A stretch of 64,000 nucleotides of DNA from Symsagittifera roscoffensis (Eukaryota; Xenacoelomorpha; Acoela; Convolutidae), in NCBI RefSeq assembly GCF_963678635.1, contig NC_087064.1:5990411-6054410 (forward strand), written 5' to 3'. A program made the position numbers and the translations under genes. Shown piece after piece: positions 36,448 through 47,799 of the stretch. Every line of letters begins with the position of its first letter. Position 1 is the first letter of the stretch. Under the pieces are notes generated by a model. That model was not told the origin of the DNA. It was given only the letters and a program-made list of their open reading frames with translations, and made no database searches.

Positions 36448-39400
36448 CTAGAAAACAAGTTCAGATTAAACAACAATGATAGCCAGTTTCTTTGCAAGTA
36501 GCTCATAGTGTATCACGGGAGAGCTGTTGTTGTTTTGCGCAGGTTAATAATTAAATGCAAATTTCGGAAATTCATTTTAGCGCTGGCAAATGCTCTAGAA
36601 ACCTCGAGCAACTAATTTTTGCCATGGTGGGCCTCAAACCAGCGCCGCTTTGATTGAACGTCGCTCGGCATGTTGAATTTTTAAAATTATATTGGGCACG
36701 GCGACAATTCAACGCAAGCGACAACTCGTAGCATTTAAAATAAAGCAACAATTCGCACTATCCGTAGCAAGCAACCACGATCCGTAGCAAGTAAAATTTC
36801 AAGTGAAAACATGACATTAAATAGAAGAAAAACGCAAGGGATGTTACTATTGAAAGTCGTGCATTTACCCAAACATGTATCTTTAGCTAGAACTAATCTA
36901 GAGGAGCTACCGAGCCTGCGCTCCCCTCAATAAAAAATATTCCTGAGCATTTTGAGTTTTCTGCTTTTGATTCCCAAAGCTTGATTTTCAGATTTTGATT
37001 TCTAGAGCTTGATTTCGAAATTGGTATTAATGAGTTTGGCAGTGAAATGTGCAAATCAGACGAATCCCACTATTGGACCATGTAGATAACTTCGAAACAA
37101 AAAGGGAGGGAACAATTCTTCGTTAGCTTGTGGAATCAATTCGAGAAAATTAGAATGGGACACAAAAGACCAACAACTCAGTTAAGGGCTGGAACACGGC
37201 TTTTTAGATGGGAGTGTGATGTACCTAGACCACCATTCAGAAAATTATTCAAATCTAGAGAAACAAAAAAGCATGCTGGAAAATAAGCTCGCCTTATTAG
37301 TCCGAGAAAGTGTTACCAAGGTGTCCAAATTGAAATCCCACTCGCGGTTAATTGAGCTGCTAAAGCACTATAAAATTGATAACCTTCTTAAGCAACTTGA
37401 GGGTCTTTCTTTAAATTTTAATTTCCAAGTTCATTTATTTCTTTGATCTGATCAAATGTTGCTGCCGCTAATAATTGTCGCCTGCTACAAATAGTCACTT
37501 TTTTTAAGTGCTACGAGTTTTCGCCTCGCATCATATTGCACGACTATGAAAGAAAAACAATTAAAAACACTGAAACGAAAATGCAATTAGCATTGAACAG
37601 CTCAAAAACGCCCCCAATCCCCCCCCCCCCCGCACCCACACACTTGAACAAAACAAAATTTCAATATTACTAGCAGGTAACGCACCTCTGGTGCTTCAAA
37701 CAGATTAGTAAACATGAAAATTGCAGATAAACATCACAGAAATTGGGACAAAACAGCGGAATGGATGTAACCGAAAATTAGACGGGGAAATCCAACAACG
37801 CTTCTGATTTCATGAACGATAAAAGAAACTTTGACTAGAAAGTTCAAAACTCCATAACTACTGAATTTCAGATAAATGAAACCCTAAAATAGCCGACAGC
37901 ATACAACTGCACTTTTCATACTAAGAAATTGAAACTATCAATCGCTAAATTATCAAATTCATAAATGGGATTCATAATCCATCGTAATTAATTTTAAAAT
38001 ATCAGACTCTGTTTTTTCTTTCATTAATAGTTAACCCCACCAAAGCGTCGACAATTTCAGAATTTGAAAAGCGTTATTTGAAAGATAGAAACGTCTTAAC
38101 TAAGAAAACAAAAGGCGTTGAACAGTCATAACTGGAGTCCAGACAAACATCCTGAGAGTACATTGAGAGCACCTCGCCATAGTGTTGAGTATTTCGAACT
38201 TGGAAATCACGTTAGATCTTAAATTTTTATGAAATTTTTGAAAAAGCATCAAACTAAAATTCAGAAACTAATTCAGAAATTTTGAAGCAAGATCTGCGAC
38301 CTCTGAGAGTACCCAGAGGGCAACCCACTGCAGGATTGGGAATTTCTGAAAACTTCTAAAAGAATATTTCTAAAAGAATCATCTAAATTTCTAAAAGAAT
38401 CATAAAAATGTCATATCTCGGAACGTAAAAAGATTTGAGCAGTCACATTTGGATGCAATATTTGCAAAGACGGAGGGTATCCTGACAGCCCCTTACGCTA
38501 TAGAGTTGAAAATTTCAATTTTAAATGAGTTTTTTATATCTCAATTGATTGATTTTTTTTGGAAAAAACTTAAAAACGTCAATCTCGGAAACTAAAAGGA
38601 TTTGAGCAGTCATATTTTGTTGCAAGGTTTGAATCCCCTGAGAAAACCCTGACAGCACCTAATTTCAGGGTTGAGTTTCAAACTTTGTCAAGTATTCATA
38701 TAATTTCTTTGAAAACTTTTTTTAAAAAAAAATCAGAAAAAAGTCATATCTCGGAAACTAAAAGGATTTGAGCAGGCACATTTGGATGCAATATTTGCAA
38801 AGACGGAGGGTATCCTGACAGCCCCTTACGCTATAGAGTTGAAAATTTCAATTTTAAATGAGTTTTTTATATCTCAATTGATTGATTTTTTTTGGAAAAA
38901 ACTTAAAAACGTCAATCTCGGAAACTAAAAGGATTTGAGCAGTCATATTTTGTTGCAAGGTATGAATCCCCTGAGAAAACCCTGACAGCACCTAATTTCA
39001 GGGTTGAGAGTTTCAAATTTTGTCAAGTATTCATATAATTTCTTTGAAAACTTTTTTTTAAAAAAATCAGAAAAAAGTCATATCTCGGAAACTAAAAGGA
39101 TTTGGGCAGGCAAGGTTTGCAACGACTGAGAGTGTCTTGACAGCAACTCAAACTATAGAGTTAAGAATTTCAAATTTTGTTAAGCTTTTTTAAATCTAAG
39201 TAATTTGAATTTTTTTGGAAAAAAAAAACAAAAAACGTCATATCGCAGAAAATAAAAGGATTTGAGCAGTCAATTTTTGAGGCCAGATTTGCAACCACTA
39301 AGAGAATCTTGACAGCGCCCAACTACAGGGTTGAGAATTTCAATTTATGTGGAATGTTTTACATCATAGTTATCAGAGAATTTTCGAAAACGTCACAAGA

Positions 39401-41180
39401 GTCATCAAATCTCGTAAACTAAATAAGATTTGGGTGTTCATATTTGGACTAAATTGCAACCCCTAGGATAACAATGACAGCATCCCACTTTTGGATTGCT
39501 AATTTCAGACATCACAAAAAACATTGAATTCGATCTGGAAAATTGAAAAAAAAATTAAAAATAGCAATATATGATCCTTTCATTGATTTTTTCGAACGTA
39601 CAAATATTCTTTCGTTGAAACACGCAAATATAATACGCTGAAAAAGCTTAAACATGGCGAGATAGTGAAGCCCGCATTTAAATATATAATAGATAGAAGA
39701 TAAAATATGGTAATATATGAACGAGGTTATATATGAAGACGCATTACGCTTGGCATAGCTTATTCGGTCAGCTAGTTAGAATTCCAGATTTTGTAATAAT
39801 TCGACATTGTGACCCAGCGTATTCGAACTAAAAAGGAAAAGAGGGAGAGTTGGGACGCTCAAAACTCCCCAGTAGCACAAAACGGTGCTTTATATTTGCT
39901 CTGTTAACGAGCATGAAAAAATGAAACTATTGAAACATTGGTATACGCAATTACGCTTTTTGCATTGCAAAATAACCGCTCAAAAAAATTGCAAAAAAAT
40001 TGTCATTCCACAGCCTATGATCTATTGTCCAACCGTACCCTTCTATATAATTTATGGTTTGCATTGCACAGAGAAACTATTTTCATTCAGCTCACGTTTC
40101 ACAAAACTTTTAAAAACTTAACCAGCATCAACTCTAGTTGATGACATCATTGATGAGTAAGAGACACATTATCTTTCAATAACACAGAGACTACTTTCAA
40201 TTGGCTATTTAACCTCCCTCAGCTCACACGAGCATCAATTTTATGGTGTAACGAGTGGTATTAAAAGGTTACATAAGAGAACCAAATATGTTTGTCATGG
40301 CTTCATTAGTCCGCATGTCAACTTTCATAACAATCACAATCGGACGATTTGATCAACTACTTGTAAAAATTTGCAGGTGGGGATAAAAGAAAAAGAGCAT
40401 TTGAATTAAACTCTTTTTTTATTTCCACCCAATTGCAATGAATAGGGAGTATTCGTAGAAAAGTAGGATCTTGTTAAGTATTCCCCCTTCCATGGTACCT
40501 TGAACGTACCTCCCTCTCCTCCCCCCCCCCTTACAAAGAAAAAATTGAACGGTTAAGCATATACGAATTTTGAGCCTTGATAACTATCCCCCTTATTGCA
40601 ATAGAAGGAGGGGAATATTTAACAAGATCCGAAAGGTATTAGTTCACATATGCTTAACCGTTGCATGAGTTCTTTATAGGGGGAGATTCGAAACTAGCCG
40701 CCATAGAAGAAGAAGGAATAGTTAAATAGAACCCTTTCAAAATATTTTCAAGGATTTTAAATCGCCCTCTCAACCTGTCTCTCCTTTCTGATTAAGGATA
40801 TGATTTAGATTATAACACAATGTACGACTTCAGGAGTTTAGTCAGCAATAAAACATGGTTTACCAATCACGTTCCTTCACACCAGCTTGCTATAAAATTA
40901 AGTTGCAACATTAGTATAGAACATCAAAACATCCAAGCCACTAAATACTGTTGACCAACAAACACGATAAAATATTCAAAGTCACAACCTGAATCTCGAG
41001 ATGTTCTTGTTGTACAATGGCCATGCTATTCAGCAAACTAGTTTCATTCGTGACGTCAGCCAACTTGGTTAATTCTAGAAAGTTCTCAGTGGTCGCCATT
41101 AGATTCTCTTTCAATTGCTGCTCCAGGTTAGCTAATTGTGAAGGTCCACCAGATCTTTTCTGGATGGCCGATGACGACAT
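36178..41180 (-). CDS. MED22: Mediator complex subunit 22
   Basis: Two exons are certain: 41180-40989 (64 codons, phase 0, donor GTTGTG after ATTCAG) and 36447 downward (acceptor TTTTCTAG). MED22 is a small head-module subunit of Mediator, the nuclear co-activator that connects transcription factors to RNA polymerase II. It pairs with MED11 through its helices. Family features: exon 1 holds the helix ending ENFLELTKLADVTNETS and QQEHLEIQ; exon 2 continues RTLAIVRACEKL, then the KTILVVNDFSQINKSV block that matches the LKxFLILNDFPxVNE-type signature. Exon 2 either reads through to a stop at 36178 (about 153 residues) or is spliced at GTACGT (36251) to an unseen exon. The intron is 4.5 kb and contains satellite DNA. 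Confidence 0.86.
36575..36660 (-). mobile_element. Decayed tRNA-like SINE head
   Basis: On the minus strand, gctggtttgaggcccaccat resembles a tRNA B box plus T arm and shares gaggcccacca with the sequence at 25180. It lies in the MED22 intron close to exon 2. Only the 3' half is recognisable. Confidence 0.35.
36661..37799 (-). other. MED22 intron, AT-rich part
   Basis: No gene recognised. A plus-strand open stretch at 37216-37446 has helical composition but no relative I know. Runs of C (37617-37632) and oligo-A tracts are present. Confidence 0.35.
37800..39700. repeat. ~165-bp satellite array 1 (in MED22 intron)
   Basis: Monomers can be phased on gtcatatctcggaaactaaa: 38410, 38578, 38743, 38911, 39077, 39237 and 39401 (spacings 160-168 bp), with older, more diverged monomers back to about 37.8 kb. 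Each has atttgagcagtca, then a ctgacagc block and a ttgagaatttcaa block. 38410-38742 is almost identical to 38743-39076, so the newest amplification was of a dimer. The array is closed at about 39600-39700 by a non-repeat module containing gaagcccgcatttaaata. Array 2 ends with the same module. Confidence 0.85.
40203..40399. mobile_element. MITE, GGCTCTTTT family, copy 4
   Basis: A 197-bp element, ggctatttaacc at the left and gaaaaagagca at the right, with flanks tttcaatt / tttgaatt (7 of 8). It shares gagcatcaatttta, gaaccaaatatgtttg and cattagtccgcatg with copy 3. Located in the MED22 intron. Confidence 0.78.
40989..41180 (-). CDS. MED22: MED22 coding exon 1
   Basis: Codes residues 1-64, beginning MSSSAIQKRSGGPSQLANLE. 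A T-rich 3' splice site (CCAACTTTCAG) ends at 41189, so only 8 nt (ATTTTGCC) separate it from the ATG. The start is the first ATG after that site. Confidence 0.86.
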
Positions 41181-41188
41181 GGCAAAAT
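41181..41188 (-). promoter_or_regulatory. MED22 3' splice site close to the ATG
   Basis: Exon begins ATTTTGCC-ATG directly after CCAACTTTCAG. Too short to be a complete 5'UTR by itself; see the trans-splicing finding. Confidence 0.75.
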
Positions 41189-41189
41189 C

Positions 41190-42135
41190 TGAAAGTTGGA
41201 AAAATATCGGTCCAGATTTTTCAAATCTAAAAAACAGTGATCACCGTCTGTCAATTTCGAATGCCATGTATAAAACAAACAAATTTCATTAAATAGTGAT
41301 TGAAAAACATTTTCGCTACATCTTTTTTTTCGCATAATTACAAAACGAAACAAGGATAGCCATAGCCGGTTACTGTGCAAGTAGCACATATTGTTCCGAC
41401 CAGTCTTAAAAAATACCAAAAAGTTTTCTGAAATTTGTGTCCTTTTTTTGCATGTTGTGATAAAAAAATCTGAACGAAATAATAGAACTTAGGCATAAGT
41501 GAGAGTCATAGTAAAATAGGTCAATTGAAAAACAGTTTTTGAAGAACAATGACTACAAAAACGAAATAGAAATTTGAAACAAAATTGCTGAAATTTTTTT
41601 GAACTTTCAAGTTTTTGATTCCCAAAATTGCGCTAAAAAACTCAAAAAACTAACTTTACTTGAGTAGAACTAAGTTTTTACGGCTTAAATTAAGCTTAAA
41701 TAAGCTATTGCAATTACTAATTAGCTTGAAATTAGACCAAAAATCAAAAATGTCCAACCGGTTTTTCTCGACACTGAATTTTTTTGAAATTTTTCAATCT
41801 CGTTCGAATCACGACTGGAAGGGCTTTAATATGATATATCACTCAACCCTGTCCGATCATTAATTGTGGTAGCTGATTTTGCGTGGAAAATAAAAAGTTG
41901 AAAAAAACGAAAACACCCGAATACAAAGTTCCTCCCCATTTTCAATGGTCGGAACAAAAAGAATAGCCAGTTGCTGTTCATTAGCACAGAACATTCCGAA
42001 TAAATTAAAAACACACAAAAAAAAACATTTTATTTCAGCAAATTTGTGGGTGATTTCAGTTTGAGTTTATGCTCAAACATGATATTTCCATGAGAAAAAT
42101 TCCACAATGTTTACGGAACCACATTCATCGAAAAG
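41190..42135. other. Spacer upstream of MED22
   Basis: AT-rich, nothing recognised; it includes the region expected to hold any MED22 promoter. No TATA/initiator arrangement stood out. Confidence 0.35.
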
Positions 42136-42393
42136 TGCAAATTGTGAGGGGAAGAGAAAAACTTCAACCACAAAAGCAAGACTAATTTGATGCGGCATCT
42201 GGAAATTTTGCGTCCAACTCAATTCAATGTAGAAACGATCCTATTGCTCAGGACAGATCCCCTTAGAGGTGAGGTTGGATTTCAACAACTAGAAACGTAT
42301 CGGAAACAGAACAATACTGAGTATATTCTTGAAGACATAATTGAGAAGGGTGAATTACCAGTTATACTAACAGAGTGTGATTGCTTTAAAGAG

Positions 42394-42560
42394 TTTGAGC
42401 CTCGATATACGCATCCTACGTATCAAACAATTTCGAATTAAAATTAGATTCTACAGTGACAGAGATGAAAAACTTTTAAAGACTTTGAGCCTCGATATAC
42501 GCATCCTACGTATCAAACAATTTCGAATTAAAATTAGATTCTACAGTGACAGAGATGAAA
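42394..42560 (+). repeat. 90-bp direct tandem duplication
   Basis: A block starting tttgagcctcgatatacgca occurs at 42394 and 42484 with essentially no differences. The period, 90 bp, preserves reading frame, so the open frame 42377-42589 contains a 30-residue repeat (SLDIRILRIKQFRIKIRFYS twice). Unit 2 of the 1.06-kb array has one copy only, so the duplication is local and recent. Confidence 0.85.
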
Positions 42561-43808
42561 AAGTTTTTCGAAGGATTAAGACAAGTTGACTGCAATCAAT
42601 CGCAAGTCTTGACTACGCTGTAGCGCTACAATCATTGAAAGTCGACTCAAATTGAACATGAAGCTTTTCTCCTTTGATGAAATCATAAGAGGGCGAGATG
42701 CGCATTCACTCAGGACTGCTACTCGGGACGCATTTGATGAACGCTGATTTGTTCAAAAACCGTACTGCTTTACTACAGACAGCTGCAGCGTCATGAAAAA
42801 AAGCGTTCGAAGCTATCCAAATTTCCAGCGAAGGATACGATTATGAAATCACTGACGACTGATTCTTCATTTTAAAAAGAATGTTCAATCGCTCGGCTGC
42901 GCTACGCATCGTCGTCAAACAAAAGGCAGGCGGGGGAATGGAGGAAGGTGAGGTGTGTTAAAACTGCGCAACTTGATCGCCAGTCTTAGAAACTCAGCCA
43001 GCTTCTTTCGAAAAAGAAACAATAGCGTAGTAAAGCTTGCTGGAATTCAACTCTTTTTATGATTGAGTCAAATTTCAGTCAGCCAGACAAAATCGAGTCT
43101 GCTTCCGGATTCGTGAAGAGCTGTTCCTGAATTTCCGCGTGAAAATTCATACGAAACGCTCTACGATGTTCAACTATCCAAATTGATCAAAAAGTGCTAA
43201 ATGTGAAGGACACGATAACCTTCAAAAAGAAAACCGAGACTAATTTGAAACAGCAGTTGAACTTTTGCATCCAACTCCAATCAAATGTGAAAAAAAAAAA
43301 ATCTATCGCGCAGGACAGAGCCTCTAAGAAATCTGGTGAGATTTTAATCACAAGAAATTTATTTGATAACAACGTTACTCAGTAAAATATCTACGACACG
43401 CTGGAGAAAGGTGGATCACCAGATAAACTAATCGAGAGGGATTGCTTTAAAAACTTAAGAAATGTCTTTGAGCCTCGATATTCGTGACCTACGCCTACGT
43501 ATCAAACAATTTCTTATTAAAAACAGAGTCTACAGCAGAGATGAAAAACTTTCTATCCACGAGTCTGAAATCCTATATTTTTTCGAAGGTTAATGATGAG
43601 TGGACTGCAATCAATCTCAAGTCTTTCTTGCGCTGTAGTGTTGCATTAATTGATAGTCAACTCAAACTGAGAACGAAGCTTGTTTTCTTTATTGATATAA
43701 AAAGTGGGCGAGGTGCTAGTTTTTAATAATTGCAATTAATCGAAACGCATTTTAGCAATACAGAGTTGTCCAATAACAGTACTGCTTTTTACAGACAACT
43801 GCAGTGTC

Positions 43809-44099
43809 ATGAAAAAAAAACGTTTCAAGCTAACAAAATTACCAGCGATGAAGAAGGATACGAAGAGGGTATCACCGTCGACTGCTGCTTCAATTAAAAT
43901 TTCTAAACTGGCTCAGCTGCGATGTGTATCATCCGGAAATAAAGATCGGCGAGGGATTGGGGGAAGGAAAAAATATTATCACGAGTGTAAAAAATGCAAT
44001 TATCAGAAAAGTCTCAAAACTGCGCAACTTGATCGCCAGTATCCGATACTAAGCAAGCTTCTGTCGAAAAGGATACAACAGCGTAGTAAAGTTTGCTGA
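43809..44099 (+). pseudogene. Lysine-rich open stretch in tandem unit 2, unknown
   Basis: Ninety-six codons from ATG (MKKKRFKLTKLPAMKKDTKR...) ending in a stop at 44099. It contains four cysteines, two of them as CKKC (HECKKCNYQ). The matching part of unit 1 is broken by several stops. Composition is basic and could be nuclear, but without a homologue this may be a decayed transposon fragment. Confidence 0.25.
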
Positions 44100-44400
44100 A
44101 AATCAACTCTTTTTACGATTGAGTCCATTTTCATTCAGCCAGACAAAATCAGTCAGCCAGAGTGCTTCCGGATTCGTAAAGAGCTGTTTCTTAATTTACA
44201 CGTGAAGTTCCACACAAAAAGCTCTACGATGTTCAACCATCCAAATTCATCAAAGAGTGCTAAATATGAGGGGGACAATATTCCATCGCCAACATTTGAC
44301 CCGTTTATAAAATTGACGTTTTGAGATGCAGTCGATACAATGTTTAGCTTTGACATTGAGTCTTGTCGCTTAATGATACTGAACACGCTCCAAAAATACT

Positions 44401-45043
44401 CAAGAAGTTATTTCGTTACCATATCCAAATTGGCCTGCATCAGAAAAACTAACGCTAGCACAATTTTGAATTTGGTGCAATTTTGCCCAAATTATCGTTT
44501 GAAGAACAAATAACGACATAATTATTGATACCAAAAACTGAGAAACGTTTTTAAAAATTGATGACTACTTCAATTATAAGTCTGCTTGCTCGCTGCATTC
44601 GCTCGAGTTTACACTTAATAAAATAAAAAATATCGATCACGACTGAAATGGCTTTAAAGTGATATATCACTTGACTTAATCCAATGCTTTCGAAAAATAA
44701 ATAAAATTCAAGGATCAGAAAAAAACACTGAAACACACCGGAAGACATAGTTTCTTCTCAATTCAAGATAAAAACAAAAATTTCATTTTTGTAAACTTAT
44801 TTTCATCAGAAATTTGTAAGATTATCTCGACTTCACGCTAATTTAGCGCCAGGAATATGATTTTAAATTGCAGAAGCGGAGCTTATAAAAAAGGTTTGAA
44901 ACAGAAATTGATAAGAAACAACATCAGTTATCAAATTGAACAGGAATACTTTAGACTAATTTTAGAAGCATTCTGAGCAGTAATTTTTTTTCGAATTTTA
45001 CATTACAAAAAACATTTGTTCAAAAATTGAAGGATGATCGATG
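44401..45043. other. Gene-free spacer
   Basis: AT-rich; no exon or repeat boundary recognised before the MITE at 45044. Confidence 0.35.
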
Positions 45044-45414
45044 CAGGGGCGGATCTAGGATTTTCTCGAGGGAGTGGGGAATTTTGTCGACCTTTTTTAA
45101 GTCGACCAAATTGATATTCTGAGCTCTCCTACATCACTATGACCCCACATTGACCAAAAATTTGAAAAAAAACGGCCAAAAAAATGCGTTTTTAGGCAAT
45201 TTTTGAAACGTTTTGACCAAAAGATCGCATTTTTTTCGGCGCGCGCTCCCCCCTCAAAATTTGAATATATTGGCGCCAAAGGCGCCTTTAGAAAAAGTTC
45301 AAGGTCAGTCAGCCAAAAATTGATATCCCAAAATAGTACAAAGGGGGACCCTTTGGGTCGGCAGAGGGTCGAATCCCTGAGGGGGCGTCCGCCCCCACCC
45401 TAATCCCGCTGGTG
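45044..45414. mobile_element. hAT-type MITE (CAGGGGCGGATC family), copy d
   Basis: A 371-bp copy with an intact left terminus CAGGGGCGGATCTAGG and a decayed right terminus (cctaatcccgctggtg). Flanks are gatcgatg / gattaatg (6 of 8). The interior shares aatatattggcgcc, gcctttagaaaa, accctttgggt and gtcgaatccctgagg with copy c. The worn right end and flanks mark it as the oldest of the four. Confidence 0.78.
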
Positions 45415-45864
45415 GATTAATGTATTTCAGGCAAAACTTATTTTAAAGATACTCTCTTAAGACTTTTTAGCCCCACAAAGGCCTCCAGTAATATATCAGA
45501 CAGCTCATATCACTTAACAAGCTAGCCGGCTGCTGTGCTAAAGATGTTCTGACCACACTGATTGAAAAAAAAATCAAATGAAACTCGGAAGCAAACATTT
45601 TTCTGAGAATCTAATCTGCCTGACTGCTTTATACGGTTTACACATCACCTAAACGAGAAAATCATGCATACGTATAAAGCGGATAAAACACAAGCTTAAG
45701 TTGCAGTTAAAACAAGCTAAATTGGGCATAAAGGTAAGTTGGAAAAAACACTGGCTGCTGTAAAAAAAACTCTTTCTGTATTCTTCAAACTTTTCTCAAG
45801 TACATTGAGCGCTGGTATAGTGACGTTACCAACTTAGTCGGGACAAAACTGAAAATCCAACTGA

Positions 45865-45870
45865 TTTATT
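45865..45870 (-). terminator. Candidate ATF6 polyadenylation signal
   Basis: AATAAA on the minus strand, about 135 nt beyond the ATF6 stop codon, in AT-rich sequence. It is the nearest exact match. Confidence 0.5.
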
Positions 45871-46002
45871 CAAATGCTATAAATATATATTTACAAATAT
45901 ACTGCCGTTTTACTACACACTTGGTAAAATTAATTGATTAAAATATTAGCATCTACAAACTTAACCCACCTCGAATCAATTACATAATCCTGAATGGAAC
46001 TT

Positions 46003-47799
46003 TTAAGTTCTTCTTTTCTTCTCTTTTCTCTTCGTAGAGCCACCAGATCCGTTTCGCTTATTTTCATAAGGAAGCAGATGAGTATCCATAACTAGACAGT
46101 CTATTTGCATTAAATATAGGCCTCGGTCCGAATTCGCAAACTCCGTGTTGTATAGCCCCTGATTTCCATGAGATCTCGAAGGTACGTTGACTTCTAATGA
46201 GTTGTTAAGAGCGGGCATCAGAAGCGACATTTTCGGTCGCATCGGAGGGGTACTGGACGCATTGAAACTGCTATTCGCCTTTGGCAAAAACCATTCGTTT
46301 GATCCAAAGGCGAACATATAAACTGTGTCATCTTTTCGCTCCCATGAATTGAGAAACTCATAAATAGACTTCATCAGAAACCCATTTGGCGTCTTGTACA
46401 GCATCTGTTGTAGCTTCATTGTTGGATCTTCTTGATCGAATTTTGAATTTTTATCCGTGAATTTCTTGTAATGTTTTATTCCTTCTCTCAAATCCCTCGT
46501 GACTTTATAGCTATGAGTTGAATTGGAATGCATTTGGTCTTTGCACTTTTGTTGGAGGGAGGTATTCGACTGCAATTTGGTGATTTCGTCATACTTGACA
46601 ACATCTTGAGGATCGATTCCAGACCGAAACTTGCCCCGATTGAAAAGAAGTCTCGGGTCATATATGTATCCTGTATTGCCTGCATACGAGCCCTCGTCTG
46701 ACATATCAGAGTCGGGCTCCGATTCCAGGAGACGACGAGAGGTAACGCTATTTGTGTCTCCTATCTGAGATTGAGAATTATCGTAAAATCCGTAATTGAA
46801 CAAGAAAATAAACAGAAATGCGAACAAACATGTTCGCTTTGCCGGCACAGATGTTAGCTGCTTAAATTGGGATTCAGGGGCCCGTTTCACAGGTATTGAG
46901 ACGTTTGCATCTTGAGTTGGAATATTTCGAGAAATTTGGAGTGCGTTTTTATCCTTTTCGTATTTCTGGAGCAATTCATTGTACTTAACTTGTAGCTGAG
47001 CAAGAGATAGCATCACGTCACTATTCTGCTTTTGTAAGAGCAGAATCAAGGAGTCTTTCTCCGATATTTGCTTTTGGAGACTTTGAATTGTGATTTCTTT
47101 TTCATTTAGTAAATTATCGACCATATTTTTTTGCTTTTGTTTGGAGATCTGAGCTGCTTCTCGATTTCTCATTTTGGTTAATTCTGCGGCAGTGTAAACG
47201 CGCTCTTGCTGTAGATTGGAGAGATTAGCAACATTAGCAGGTTTGATTGCTTTGACCTTTCTGCCCGAATTATAAGCAGTCGATTTGGATAAAGACTGTT
47301 GCTTGGTATATGACTGAGAAAATGGGGAAGATTTCAAGCTAGCTGCATTAGTTTTATGACAGATCTCAAGCGATGGAATATTGATTTGTTTTTCTATGAC
47401 GGGCAAACACGGTATGTTTGAAGTCTGTGCATTAGGGGGTACAATAGGAGAAAATGCATTTAGTTCGGTGAAATCAGGTGACACGCTCGTATAGTTATCA
47501 CTGTAGCTTGAGTTTAGATAGTTGGAAGATATTGAGCTGTGATAACCGCTTTCAGGGGAGTCAATGGCAGTTTGGACGAAGAGATCTGATGGCATAGATC
47601 CCATTTGACCACCTTGAGACGCAATATTGACAATACCAGCGTCAGAAAACGTGGCAAAAAGGGCTGCTTCGTCGACATCACTGAGTCGTATCAACTCCCC
47701 GGGTCTTATAGAATCGAAATCAAAGTCCTCGTAATTCAAAGGACTGCAGTTCCCTGAGTCATCAGCGTCACTGCCTGATGGACTTTGTTGTGACATCAT
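46003..47799 (-). CDS. ATF6: ATF6-type ER-membrane bZIP transcription factor
   Basis: A 598-residue protein in one coding exon. ATF6 is held in the ER membrane; under unfolded-protein stress it moves to the Golgi, is cut by site-1 and site-2 proteases, and its N-terminal bZIP part activates chaperone genes. Visible order: acidic/serine-rich activation region (1-130); basic region KMRNREAAQISKQKQK (209-224) with a K where most bZIPs have R; leucine zipper to about 280; one hydrophobic span CLFAFLFIFLFNYG (324-337) sharing the NYG of vertebrate ATF6; a site-1-protease RxxL motif (R355-L358); a lumenal domain with the family signatures RPKMSLLMPALN (521-532) and LMQIDCLVMDTHLLP (563-577). N-glycosylation sequons fall at 412, 426, 509, 513, 532 and 583, all lumenal. 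The C-terminus is strongly basic. A 3' splice site lies 10 nt before the ATG. Confidence 0.94.
   Translation of the reverse strand: MMSQQSPSGSDADDSGNCSPLNYEDFDFDSIRPGELIRLSDVDEAALFATFSDAGIVNIASQGGQMGSMPSDLFVQTAIDSPESGYHSSISSNYLNSSYSDNYTSVSPDFTELNAFSPIVPPNAQTSNIPCLPVIEKQINIPSLEICHKTNAASLKSSPFSQSYTKQQSLSKSTAYNSGRKVKAIKPANVANLSNLQQERVYTAAELTKMRNREAAQISKQKQKNMVDNLLNEKEITIQSLQKQISEKDSLILLLQKQNSDVMLSLAQLQVKYNELLQKYEKDKNALQISRNIPTQDANVSIPVKRAPESQFKQLTSVPAKRTCLFAFLFIFLFNYGFYDNSQSQIGDTNSVTSRRLLESEPDSDMSDEGSYAGNTGYIYDPRLLFNRGKFRSGIDPQDVVKYDEITKLQSNTSLQQKCKDQMHSNSTHSYKVTRDLREGIKHYKKFTDKNSKFDQEDPTMKLQQMLYKTPNGFLMKSIYEFLNSWERKDDTVYMFAFGSNEWFLPKANSSFNASSTPPMRPKMSLLMPALNNSLEVNVPSRSHGNQGLYNTEFANSDRGLYLMQIDCLVMDTHLLPYENKRNGSGGSTKRKEKKRRT

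Larger units (their letters stand above)
42140..44400. repeat. ~1.06-kb tandem repeat, two full units and part of a third
   Basis: Shared landmarks recur at an offset of about 1,059-1,062 bp: gactaatttga at 42180 and 43238, the gttcaac.atccaaatt block at about 43167 and 44229, and tgactgcaatcaat at about 42588 and 43605. Divergence is considerable. In all units plus-strand frames show recurrent coding-like phrases (for example GELPVILTECDCFK against GGSPDKLIERDCFK, and SLDIR.LR..IKQF), broken by stops and shifts. This suggests an old tandem array of a coding sequence or of a transposon gene. The family is not recognised. Confidence 0.7.

Noticed and set aside
37800-39600. CRISPR-like array
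   Set aside because: Monomers are ~165 bp with no short repeat/unique spacer structure, in an animal gene intron; it is satellite DNA.
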